A stretch of DNA of 34,550 bases, from contig DLGW01000004.1 in NCBI GenBank assembly GCA_002482885.1, forward strand, positions 1 to 34,550, written 5' to 3'. Shown piece by piece: positions 8,618-16,901 of the stretch. The stretch's first letter is position 1. Every line of letters starts with the position of its first letter. This DNA is from Flavobacteriaceae bacterium UBA7684 (GTDB lineage: Bacteria > Bacteroidota > Bacteroidia > Flavobacteriales > Flavobacteriaceae). Under the pieces are notes generated by a model. It made no database searches, was not told where the DNA came from, and saw nothing but the letters and a program-made list of their open reading frames with translations. The position numbers and the translations under genes are program-made.

Positions 8618-9041
8618 ACATAAAATAGATTTTTTGTGGACTACTTTATTGGTGGTGTTATTTGCTTTGATTAGAACTTTTGAAAATGAATTATTTTACG
8701 ATCCTTTTTTGGATTATTTCAAAAGAACTTATTTATACGAACCCTTTCCTAAGTACGACAGCGTTCAATTATATTTGAATTTAATTTTTAGATACTCTTT
8801 AAACACGGTAATATCCTTAGCTATCTTACAAGTTTTGTTTCATAAAAAAGCTTACTTAAAATTAGCTTTAGCATTTTACTCGGTATCATTAGTCTTACTG
8901 TTAATTGCCTTTTCTTTGGCCCTTAATTTTACAGACTTTAAAGATTACCAATACCTGTTTTACATCCGAAGATTTTTGATTCAACCTTTGTTGCTGTTGT
9001 TGCTTATCCCAGCATTTTATTATCAAAAGAAGTTTGCCTAA
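8598..9041 (+). CDS. Exosortase F system-associated membrane protein
   Basis: A 147-residue membrane protein with about four hydrophobic segments and a conserved-looking N-terminal region, NELFYDPFLDYFKRTY, followed by YLNLIFRYSLNT. This matches my recollection of the flavobacterial family always found beside xrtF. It starts 20 bases inside the 3' end of xrtF in another frame, so the two are probably co-translated. Its biochemical role is unknown to me; a chaperone or substrate-recruitment role is only a guess. It is the last gene of the mre/rod run, and the next gene is convergent. Confidence 0.8.
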   Translation: MLKTLNKHKIDFLWTTLLVVLFALIRTFENELFYDPFLDYFKRTYLYEPFPKYDSVQLYLNLIFRYSLNTVISLAILQVLFHKKAYLKLALAFYSVSLVLLLIAFSLALNFTDFKDYQYLFYIRRFLIQPLLLLLLIPAFYYQKKFA

Positions 9042-9080
9042 TCTTTACTTCAAAGAGCAGGTGTTTCTTAAAACATTTAA

Positions 9081-10055
9081 TTAGGATTCCCTCCCCATTA
9101 ATTGATTAGCAAAAGCAATTAAAACCTCTTTGCGTTTGTTGGATAAGTTAATCGAATCTAATACGCTTAAAGCCTTTTGGGTATATTCTTGAATAGCTAT
9201 TTGAGTGGCTTTGTCGCTACCTGTTTTAATGAATAGATTGCGAACGGTTTTGACTTTTTCTTCTGGATTTTCGGGTTTGCTATTAAATAAGTCTAGCAAA
9301 GTATTTTGGTCTTCTGGCGTGGCGTTTTCTAAAGCTTTTAGGTACAAATAGGTTTTTTTGTTTTCAATAATATCACCACCTACTTGTTTTCCAAACAAGT
9401 CTGGATCACCAAAAGCATCTAAATAATCATCCTGTAACTGAAAAGCAATGCCTAAATTGAGTCCAAATTGATACATCAGTAAACCATCTTCTTTATCTGC
9501 TTTGGCAACAATGGCTCCCATACGCATAGCTGCCGCAACCAATACAGCGGTTTTGTAAGCAATCATCTTTAAATATTCTTCTATACTTACATCGTTTCTA
9601 GTCTCAAAATCTACGTCCATTTGTTGACCTTCGCAAACTTCTAAAGCGGTGCGGGTAAATAGTTTGGCTAATTTTTTATAGACCTTTGGCTCGTAAATGT
9701 CAAAGTATTGGTAAGCCAAAATCAACATGGCGTCTCCGGAAAGTATGCCTGTATTTAAATTCCATTTTTTATGAACGGTTTCATGACCTCTTCTTAAAGG
9801 AGCTTCGTCCATAATATCATCGTGCACTAACGAAAAATTATGAAAAATTTCTACGGCCATAGCTGCGGGCAGGGCTCTTTCGTAGCTTTCGTCGAATAAC
9901 TCTGCTGTTAAAAGGGTTAGGGTAGGGCGTAACCTTTTTCCTTTCAGATTCATAATATAATTAATCGGCTGGTATAGGTTGTCGGGTTGTTTGTTGAAAG
10001 GATTTTCTTGTAAGTGTTTTAAAAATAATCCTTGTAAATCAGCTATCGTATGCAT
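9081..10055 (-). CDS. Polyprenyl (farnesyl/geranylgeranyl) diphosphate synthase
   Basis: Trans-isoprenyl diphosphate synthase that condenses isopentenyl diphosphate with allylic diphosphates. Both Asp-rich metal-binding motifs are present: DDIMD at 79-83, with RRG after it, and DDYLD at 209-213. GKRLRP near residue 38 is the substrate-binding signature. I prefer the ATG at 10055 (324 residues, MHTIADLQG). The frame stays open to an ATG at 10112, but that adds a hydrophobic 19-residue piece not typical of this cytosolic family. Product chain length cannot be read reliably. The UbiA-family prenyltransferase at 29867 could use a geranylgeranyl product. Confidence 0.92.
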   Translation of the reverse strand: MHTIADLQGLFLKHLQENPFNKQPDNLYQPINYIMNLKGKRLRPTLTLLTAELFDESYERALPAAMAVEIFHNFSLVHDDIMDEAPLRRGHETVHKKWNLNTGILSGDAMLILAYQYFDIYEPKVYKKLAKLFTRTALEVCEGQQMDVDFETRNDVSIEEYLKMIAYKTAVLVAAAMRMGAIVAKADKEDGLLMYQFGLNLGIAFQLQDDYLDAFGDPDLFGKQVGGDIIENKKTYLYLKALENATPEDQNTLLDLFNSKPENPEEKVKTVRNLFIKTGSDKATQIAIQEYTQKALSVLDSINLSNKRKEVLIAFANQLMGRES

Positions 10056-10137
10056 GGTCAAAACATTTTTGGCTAAAATAAGTATAAATCTTTCAAACAC
10101 ATATAACGACATTCTTTAATATTACGTTAAAAACTTT

Positions 10138-10165
10138 GGAAACTTTTTTAGTTTTTAAAGTTTCC
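10138..10165. promoter_or_regulatory. Perfect inverted repeat, probable TetR operator
   Basis: GGAAACTTT (10138-10146) and AAAGTTTCC (10157-10165) form a perfect 9-bp inverted repeat with a 10-base spacer. It lies over the -33 region of the tetR promoter, whose -7 box is at 10170-10177. Position and symmetry fit an autoregulatory operator for the adjacent TetR protein controlling the efflux operon. This is inferred, not proven. Confidence 0.6.
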
Positions 10166-10169
10166 TGAT

Positions 10170-10177
10170 TATATTTG
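10170..10177 (+). promoter_or_regulatory. -7 box of the tetR/efflux operon
   Basis: TATATTTG fits the Bacteroidota -7 consensus, 29 bases before the tetR ATG and 4 bases after the inverted repeat. A bound repressor at the repeat would block the -33 contact. Confidence 0.65.
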
Positions 10178-10206
10178 CGCCATCAAAAAATGGATTAAAC
10201 TTAAGA

Positions 10207-10800
10207 ATGAAGGAAAAAATTTTAATCAAAGCTACCGAAATGTATTTGTCCTTGGGCTTTAAGAGTGTAACCATGGATGATATTGCTGCCGAAATGGGTA
10301 TTTCTAAAAAAACCATTTATCAGTATTATGAAAATAAATCGGATTTGATTTTGGATTGCGCCTTGTATTTGTTCGAAACGATTAATTCGGGTATTGATGA
10401 AATCTTTCTGCTGAACCTGAATCCAATTGAAGAATTGTTTGAAATTAAAAACTTTATCCTTAATCGTTTAAACGACGAAAAAACCTCCCCGATGTATCAA
10501 TTGCAAAAATTTTACCCTAAGGTATATGATTTGTTGCGTCAAAAACAATTCGAAAAAATGGACAGTTGTGTATTGCAAAATATAGAACGTGGGGTGCAAA
10601 TGGGTTTATACCGAAAAAGTATCGATAAAGAATTCGTGGCTAGAATCTATTTTTCGGGTATGATTGCCATTAAAGATAAAGACCTTTTTCCTGCGGAGCA
10701 ATTTAAGGATGCCGAATTGGTGGAAAAGTACTTAGAATATCATTTGCGTTCTATTGCCACCAAAGAAGGGATTAAAATATTAGAACAATTTCAAAATTAA
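10207..10800 (+). CDS. TetR/AcrR family transcriptional repressor
   Basis: DNA-binding one-component regulator of 197 residues. The N-terminal helix-turn-helix at about residues 22-45 reads TMDDIAAEMGISKKTIYQYY followed by ENKSDLI, a textbook TetR signature. The C-terminal half is helical and divergent, as expected for a ligand-binding domain, so the inducer cannot be predicted. The TolC-like gene starts 12 bases after its stop, making it the first gene of a four-gene efflux operon. The perfect inverted repeat upstream of its promoter is the obvious candidate binding site. Confidence 0.95.
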   Translation: MKEKILIKATEMYLSLGFKSVTMDDIAAEMGISKKTIYQYYENKSDLILDCALYLFETINSGIDEIFLLNLNPIEELFEIKNFILNRLNDEKTSPMYQLQKFYPKVYDLLRQKQFEKMDSCVLQNIERGVQMGLYRKSIDKEFVARIYFSGMIAIKDKDLFPAEQFKDAELVEKYLEYHLRSIATKEGIKILEQFQN

Positions 10801-10812
10801 AAACAAACAAAA

Positions 10813-12174
10813 ATGCTATATATGAAATCTTTACGAATATTAACTTGGTCTATTTTACTGGGGGGTTGGGCAGTTTCGGCTCAGCAAACCAAAAATACCA
10901 GCTATGCTTTTAGTTTAAAACAGGCTATTGAGCATGCTTTAAAAAATAATTCAGAAGTAATTAATGCCAACAGGGACATTGAAACGGCTCGATTAAAAAA
11001 ATGGGAAACCACTGCTAGTGGATTGCCTCAAATTAATGGTTCGGTAGATGTGTTGGATAACATTCAGGTGCAACGTCAGGGTATTCCTGCTGTAGCATTT
11101 AACCCTCAGGCACCTGCAGGACAAATTGCAGCGGTGGGTTTTGGAGTTAAATACAATGCCAATGCTAAAATAACTTTACAACAGTTGATTTTTGATGGAT
11201 CTTATTTGGTTGGATTGCAAGCAGCTAAAACCTATTTACAGTATTCCGAAAATGCCAAATTAAAAACAGAGTCCGACATTAAAGAAATGGTGATTAATAC
11301 CTACGGAAATGTGTTGTTAGCGCAAGAAAGTATTTTGGTGTTAGAAAAAAACAAAGCCACTTTAGAAAAGAACCATAAAGAAATCACTGAAATTTACAAA
11401 AACGGATTAACCGAAGAAGAAAGCGTAGAGCAGTTAGGGATTACTTTAGGTTCGGTAACCAGTGCTTTAAATTATTCTAAAAGAATCCATCAGGTGGCTT
11501 TAAAAATGTTAAAAGTAACCTTAGGATTGTCTTTAACCGACGAATTGGTTTTGTCTGATGCTTTAGAAAATCTTACACAAGACAACGTTCAGTTGGCCTT
11601 ATTAAGTGAGTCTTTTAATTTGTCTAACAATATCAATTATCAAATCGTTCAAAACAATCAAGACAAAGAACGTTTATTATTAAAGTTAGAAAAAAGCAGA
11701 ATTCTACCTTCGTTAGGAGCTATGGCTTATGCAGGTTACAATTCGTTTGATAATCAGTTTAATTTCTTTTCAGCTCAACAACAATGGTACGACTACTCTG
11801 CTATAGGATTAAGTTTACAAGTACCGTTATTCAGTAGTTTTAAAAGTGGCGCTAGAATTCAACAAGCTAAAATTGCTTTTGAAAAAGCCAAAACATTGTC
11901 CGAGGATACTGCTAAACAATTACAATTAGCATATGATAAAGCCAAAAGTGATTACGAGTATAGTATTGAACAATACGCTACGTCCAAAAACAATTTGGAA
12001 TTAGCCCGAAGAATCGAAGCCAAACAACAAATTAAATTTAAAGAAGGACTTTCTACCAGTTTTGAATTTACCGAAGCGCAACGTCAGTTGTATGCCGAGC
12101 AACAAAATTATTTACAAGCCATGGTTGAAGTCATCAACAAAAGAGCGGCTTTAGAAAAAATATTAAACAAATAA
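10813..12174 (+). CDS. TolC family outer-membrane efflux channel
   Basis: Outer-membrane exit duct of a tripartite pump. The product has 453 residues from ATG 10813; an ATG at 10822 gives the cleaner signal peptide MKSLRILTWSILL, with cleavage probable after VSA, and is probably the true start. Two repeated outer-membrane efflux protein halves are visible: the first begins at FSLKQAIEHALKNNSEV, and the second contains SLQVPLFSSFKSGARIQQAK and the Gln-rich helix before the C-terminus. It sits between tetR and the adaptor and permease genes. Confidence 0.93.
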   Translation: MLYMKSLRILTWSILLGGWAVSAQQTKNTSYAFSLKQAIEHALKNNSEVINANRDIETARLKKWETTASGLPQINGSVDVLDNIQVQRQGIPAVAFNPQAPAGQIAAVGFGVKYNANAKITLQQLIFDGSYLVGLQAAKTYLQYSENAKLKTESDIKEMVINTYGNVLLAQESILVLEKNKATLEKNHKEITEIYKNGLTEEESVEQLGITLGSVTSALNYSKRIHQVALKMLKVTLGLSLTDELVLSDALENLTQDNVQLALLSESFNLSNNINYQIVQNNQDKERLLLKLEKSRILPSLGAMAYAGYNSFDNQFNFFSAQQQWYDYSAIGLSLQVPLFSSFKSGARIQQAKIAFEKAKTLSEDTAKQLQLAYDKAKSDYEYSIEQYATSKNNLELARRIEAKQQIKFKEGLSTSFEFTEAQRQLYAEQQNYLQAMVEVINKRAALEKILNK

Positions 12175-12204
12175 TCGAACAAAACCACCCTAAATATTCA
12201 TTTT

Positions 12205-13377
12205 ATGAAAAATGTAATTGCCTATCTATTTACTGCCTTGGTTGTATCATCATGCGGTAATGCCAGTGTTTCTGAAGATAAAAAAATTCAAGAAATCATA
12301 GATTCTAACGATTTATTAAAAATTAAAAACAAAAGAACAGAAGTTCAAGCCGTGTACGAAAAGTATGCGAAAGAATTAAAAGTTTTAGATGAAGCCATTG
12401 CCAAATTAGACACTTTGCGTAAAGTTCCTTTGGTTACGGTGGTTAGTGTAAAAGACACCTTGTTTAAACACCATATTGAAATTCAAGGAAGTGTAGATAC
12501 TAAAGAAAACATTTTGGTGTATCCTCAGTTTTCCGGAGCCGTAGTTTCTTTACAGGTAAAAGCGGGTCAAAAAGTAAGTAAAGGACAAGTATTAGCCACC
12601 ATTGAAGATGGTGGATTACGTTCGCAATTGGCACAATTAGAAACCCAAGCCAGTTTGGCTAAAACTACTTACGAAAGACAATCGCGTTTATGGAATCAAA
12701 AAATAGGTTCTGAAATTCAGTATTTGCAAGCCAAAACCAATATGGAAAGCACTCAAAAAATGGTAGCTCAATTAAAATCACAAGTAGAAAAAACGTTGGT
12801 GAAAGCACCATTTTCGGGTTATGCAGATCAGGTTATGATTGAAGCAGGGCAAGTAGTAAGCCCGGGTGTGCCATTAATCAGGGTGGTAAATTTGTCGGAC
12901 ATGTACGTAAGTGCATCAGTTCCAGAAGGATATTTAAGTCGATTAAAAGTAGGTACTACCGTTGAAGTATTTGTGAAAACCATCGGAAAAAATTACGTAG
13001 GTAAAGTTCGTCAAATCGGAAATTACATCAATCCAAATAACCGCAGTTTTGATATTGAAATTTCGATTCCAAATAGTGATAATTTGTTAAGACCCAATCA
13101 GGTAGCTGTTTTAAAAATTGAAGATTATGTAAATACGAAGGCCATAGTAGTTCCAGAAAACATTGTTCAAGAAAATGCGAATGGCGAAAAAATCATTTTT
13201 AAAGTAGAAATACCAGATGCTAAAGGGTTTACCAAAGTGGTTAAACAAGTAGTGGAGTTGGGGCAAACCACCAATTCACTTGTGGAGGTAAAATCCGGAT
13301 TAACCGCCAATACTTTAATTATTAAAGAAGGCGTGAAAGGCTTAAGCGATGGATCAAAAGTTCAAGTGATTAAATAA
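12205..13377 (+). CDS. Efflux RND transporter periplasmic adaptor (membrane fusion protein)
   Basis: Connects the inner-membrane RND pump to the TolC-like channel. The 390 residues start with a lipoprotein signal peptide ending VVSSC, lipidated Cys about residue 17. An N-terminal coiled coil rich in K and E (about 25-70) precedes the lipoyl/biotinyl-like half, SLQVKAGQKVSKGQVLATIEDGG. A helical hairpin follows, then the second lipoyl half (VKAPFSGYADQVMIEAGQVV) and beta-barrel domains. The helix before the first lipoyl half is longer than in AcrA-type adaptors as I recall them. The permease starts 11 bases downstream. Confidence 0.94.
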   Translation: MKNVIAYLFTALVVSSCGNASVSEDKKIQEIIDSNDLLKIKNKRTEVQAVYEKYAKELKVLDEAIAKLDTLRKVPLVTVVSVKDTLFKHHIEIQGSVDTKENILVYPQFSGAVVSLQVKAGQKVSKGQVLATIEDGGLRSQLAQLETQASLAKTTYERQSRLWNQKIGSEIQYLQAKTNMESTQKMVAQLKSQVEKTLVKAPFSGYADQVMIEAGQVVSPGVPLIRVVNLSDMYVSASVPEGYLSRLKVGTTVEVFVKTIGKNYVGKVRQIGNYINPNNRSFDIEISIPNSDNLLRPNQVAVLKIEDYVNTKAIVVPENIVQENANGEKIIFKVEIPDAKGFTKVVKQVVELGQTTNSLVEVKSGLTANTLIIKEGVKGLSDGSKVQVIK

Positions 13378-13388
13378 AAACAAAACTG

Positions 13389-16300
13389 ATGAACGATAAA
13401 AAAATAGAAAAAAAGTTTGCCCTTTCTACTTGGGCAATCAATAATAAAAGTACCGTTTACGTAATTACTCTTATCATTTTGATCGGAGGATTGCTGTCGT
13501 ACTATGCCATGCCGCGTGAGGCTTTTCCAGAGATTATTGAAACCAAAATATATGTAAGTTCAGTATATCCTGGAAATGCAGCCGAAGATGTTGAAAAGTT
13601 AGTGACCAAACCCTTAGAAGAAGAGTTTAACAATATTAGTGGGGTTACTAAAATCACTTCGAATACTTTGGAAGATTATTCCATGATTTTGGTGGAATTT
13701 GATGAAGACATTCCCGTGGAAGCGGCAAAACAAAAAGTAAGGGATAAAATTGATTTAGTAAAATCCGATACTGAGTGGCCAACCATAACTGGTGGTGCCA
13801 AAGTAGAACCCAATGCTTTTGATTTAAATATTGCGGAAGAATTCCCCATTTTAAACATCAACTTATCAGGAGATTTACCCGCTGATAAATTAAAAGAGTA
13901 CGGAGAATACTTAGAAGATAAAATCGAAAGATTACCACAAATTAAAGAAGTAGCCATCCGTGGAGTGCAAGACAAAGAAGTAGCCATTTCGGTAGATATG
14001 CACAAAATGGCGGCCTCTCAGGTAAGTTTTGACGATATCATAAATGCCGTAAACTACGAGAATAAAACCGTATCGGGCGGAAATGTAACCAACAACGGTA
14101 TTAAAAAGAATATCAGAGTGGTGGGGGAAATCAAAAATCCATCAGACATTGGTAACATTGTAGTTAAAAAACAATACGGAGTAGTATATTTAAAAGACAT
14201 TGCCTCCATCTCTTTTGTGGAAAAAGAAAGAACCACGTTTGCCCGTGAATTTGGCGAAGCCGTAGTTACCCTTGATGTTAAAAAACGAAGCGGTAAAAAC
14301 ATGGTGGAAGCCAATGAATTAATCAAAGAAATTGTAGAAGAGGCGCAGGCTCATTATTTGCCAGAAAATGTAAAAATTTCCTATTCAAATGACCAATCCA
14401 TTAAAACAGTTGCACAAGTAGATGATTTGGTAAACAACATCATATTTGGGGTGATTTTGGTTGTAGGGGTTTTGATGTTCTTTTTAGGATTTAAAAATGC
14501 CGTTTTTGTAGGTTTTGCGATTCCATTATCGATGTTTATGTCATACATCATATTGGCATCTTTTGGTATTACTTTAAATACCATGGTGTTGTTTGCCTTA
14601 GTAATGGGATTAGGAATGTTGGTAGACAACGGAATTGTGTTGGTGGAAAATGTTTATTCCTTAATCAGCGAAGGCATGTCGCCTAAAAAAGCTGCTATTG
14701 AAGGAATTGGTGAAATTGCCTGGCCCATTATCGCTTCTACAGCGACTACTTTGGCGGCCTTTATTCCGTTAGGATTATGGCCAGGAACCATGGGTAAATT
14801 TATGATATACTTCCCAATGACCTTATCCATAGTTTTATTTTCATCCTTGTTTGTAGCCTTGGTGATTAACGCCATGTTAACGGCTGCTTTCATGAAGAAA
14901 ACCGAAGAAGTCATTTCTAAAAAAGCACTTCATAAAATGACTGTCGTTTTAGTGAGCTTAGGATTGTTATTATTGGTTTATGGATTTATAAACGATGCAG
15001 GTGGTTTCAGAGGGATTGGAAACTTAATGTTGTTTACCGCTATTATGTTGTGGGTTTATAAATACTTCATGGTGCAAAGACAAGATTATTTTCAGGAAGT
15101 GACTTTAGTTAAGATTGAAAATGCTTATAAAAGATTATTACAGTACTTTTTAACAGGCAGAAGAGCGACTTGGGTATTGCTTTCAACTTTTGGATTATTT
15201 GTTTTTTCCATTATGTTATTAGGTATCACTCAGCCTAAAGTATTGTTTTTTCCAGAAAATCAACCCAATCAAATATTTGTATACATTGAATTTCCCGAAG
15301 GAACCGACATTGCTAAAACCAATGCCTTTACTAAAGAAATAGAAAGGAAAGTATACGCTTCCATTAAAAAATATCAAGAACCAGATGGTTATAATTTTAT
15401 GGTGGAATCGGGTATTGCTATTGTAGGCGAAGGTGCAGGAAATCCACAAACCGAAGGTGCTTCGCAAAATGAAATGCCACATCGAGGCAGAATTACCTTG
15501 TCTATGCGTGATTTTAAATATCGAAAAGGCGTAAACAGTAACGATGTAATGACTGAAATTCGTGAGGCTGTAAAAGGATATGCAGGAGTTTCTATCATTG
15601 TTGAAAAAGAGCAAAACGGACCGCCAGCAGGTTATCCTGTAAATATTGAAATTTCGGGTGAAGATTACAACGCCATGTTGGTAGAAGCCGAAAAAATCAA
15701 AGACTTTATCAATTCAAAAAATATTCAAGGTATTGAGGAATTAAAAATCGATGTAAATAAATCAAAACCAGGGATAGAAATTGATGTAGATCGCGAAAAA
15801 GCAGGACAAGTAGGTATTACAACTGGGCAAGTAGGAATGACCTTGCGTAGAGCGATTTTCGGAGAAAAGATTTCTACTTACAAAGAAGGAAAAGATGATT
15901 ACGAAATCAATGTGCGTTTTTCTGAAGACTTTAAAAATAATTTTAATGCTTTAGTGAATCAGCCAGTCACTTTCAGAGATCAAACCAACGGACAATTACA
16001 ACAAGTGCCAGTTTCTTCTTTAGTGACTTTAAAAAATACCAACTCGTTTAATACCATTAAACGTAAACATTTAAAAAGAGTAATTACCGTGTATTCTAAT
16101 ATTTTAGAAGGATATAATGGAAATGAAATTGTAGAAAAAATAAAATCGGAAGTAAGTACTTATCAAATGCCTGAAGGTATTTCGTATGCTTTTACAGGCG
16201 AGCAAGAAGAGCAAGCTAAAAACATGAGTTTTTTATTATATGCTTTGTTGTTAGCCGTGGCATCTATTATTTTGATTTTGGTAGCTCAGTTTAATTCCAT

Positions 16301-16832
16301 TTCAAAACCAATCATTATTATGGTGGCTGTGGTGTTGAGTTTTATTGGGGTGTTTTTAGGGATGATTATTTTTGGGGACGAGTTTGTCATCATTATGACC
16401 ATGATGGGGATTATATCCTTAGCGGGAATTGTGGTAAACAACGCCATTGTATTGGTGGATTATACGCAGTTGTTATTCGACAGAAGAGCGGCTGAATTAG
16501 GTTTAAAAGAAGGGGCTTTATTGTCTAAAGAAGATTATTTTAATGCGGTAGTAGAAGGAGGTCGTTCTCGTTTAAGACCCGTATTGTTAACCGCAATTAC
16601 CACGGTGTTGGGGTTAATTCCGTTAGCGGTTGGTTTTAATATTGACTTCTTCTCTTTATTTATTGATTATAATCCAAACATATTCATTGGTGGAGACAAC
16701 GTAGTATTTTGGGGGCCATTAGCCAAAACCGTAATTTACGGTTTAACCTTTGCTACATTCTTAACCTTGGTAGTCGTGCCAGCCATGTTTTATATGTTGT
16801 GTGTGGCTAAGATTAAGTTTAAGAAAAAGTAA
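13389..16832 (+). CDS. Efflux RND transporter permease subunit
   Basis: Proton-driven inner-membrane pump of 1147 residues. The AcrB-like layout is clear: first membrane helix near residue 20, the EIIETKIYVSSVYPGNAAEDVE segment (in two parts around the porter domain start), membrane helices 2-6, a second periplasmic half and helices 8-12. The proton-relay Asp lies in MLVDNGIVLVEN (Asp413). The protein is about 100 residues longer than E. coli AcrB. Part of this is an insertion with two extra hydrophobic stretches at about 517-534 and 543-562, between the two halves, and part is a hydrophilic loop before the last helix. Substrate is unknown. A strong bidirectional terminator follows the stop by 18 bases. 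Confidence 0.95.
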   Translation: MNDKKIEKKFALSTWAINNKSTVYVITLIILIGGLLSYYAMPREAFPEIIETKIYVSSVYPGNAAEDVEKLVTKPLEEEFNNISGVTKITSNTLEDYSMILVEFDEDIPVEAAKQKVRDKIDLVKSDTEWPTITGGAKVEPNAFDLNIAEEFPILNINLSGDLPADKLKEYGEYLEDKIERLPQIKEVAIRGVQDKEVAISVDMHKMAASQVSFDDIINAVNYENKTVSGGNVTNNGIKKNIRVVGEIKNPSDIGNIVVKKQYGVVYLKDIASISFVEKERTTFAREFGEAVVTLDVKKRSGKNMVEANELIKEIVEEAQAHYLPENVKISYSNDQSIKTVAQVDDLVNNIIFGVILVVGVLMFFLGFKNAVFVGFAIPLSMFMSYIILASFGITLNTMVLFALVMGLGMLVDNGIVLVENVYSLISEGMSPKKAAIEGIGEIAWPIIASTATTLAAFIPLGLWPGTMGKFMIYFPMTLSIVLFSSLFVALVINAMLTAAFMKKTEEVISKKALHKMTVVLVSLGLLLLVYGFINDAGGFRGIGNLMLFTAIMLWVYKYFMVQRQDYFQEVTLVKIENAYKRLLQYFLTGRRATWVLLSTFGLFVFSIMLLGITQPKVLFFPENQPNQIFVYIEFPEGTDIAKTNAFTKEIERKVYASIKKYQEPDGYNFMVESGIAIVGEGAGNPQTEGASQNEMPHRGRITLSMRDFKYRKGVNSNDVMTEIREAVKGYAGVSIIVEKEQNGPPAGYPVNIEISGEDYNAMLVEAEKIKDFINSKNIQGIEELKIDVNKSKPGIEIDVDREKAGQVGITTGQVGMTLRRAIFGEKISTYKEGKDDYEINVRFSEDFKNNFNALVNQPVTFRDQTNGQLQQVPVSSLVTLKNTNSFNTIKRKHLKRVITVYSNILEGYNGNEIVEKIKSEVSTYQMPEGISYAFTGEQEEQAKNMSFLLYALLLAVASIILILVAQFNSISKPIIIMVAVVLSFIGVFLGMIIFGDEFVIIMTMMGIISLAGIVVNNAIVLVDYTQLLFDRRAAELGLKEGALLSKEDYFNAVVEGGRSRLRPVLLTAITTVLGLIPLAVGFNIDFFSLFIDYNPNIFIGGDNVVFWGPLAKTVIYGLTFATFLTLVVVPAMFYMLCVAKIKFKKK

Positions 16833-16850
16833 TTGATTAGTATTTACAAT

Positions 16851-16882
16851 AAAAAAGGGTTGCCGACTGGCAACCCTTTTTT
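16851..16882. terminator. Bidirectional terminator between the efflux operon and the amylase gene
   Basis: GGGTTGCC (16857-16864) pairs with GGCAACCC (16869-16876) around a 4-base loop. An A6 tract precedes it and a T6 tract follows it, so it works on both strands. The two flanking genes converge on it. Confidence 0.9.
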
Positions 16883-16901
16883 ATGCTATCAAAAGATATA
16901 T

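Noticed and set aside
9037..9085. CCTAAT/ATTAGG dyad between the exosortase partner and polyprenyl synthase genes
   Set aside because: Only 6 bp with a 37-base loop and no T tract; not convincing as a terminator.
10056..10112. 19-residue upstream extension of the polyprenyl synthase
   Set aside because: Hydrophobic and unlike the family start; the internal ATG at 10055 gives the usual N-terminus.
15219..15614. 131-codon frame antisense to the RND permease
   Set aside because: Typical shadow frame inside a long coding sequence; the sense frame is strongly supported by family motifs.
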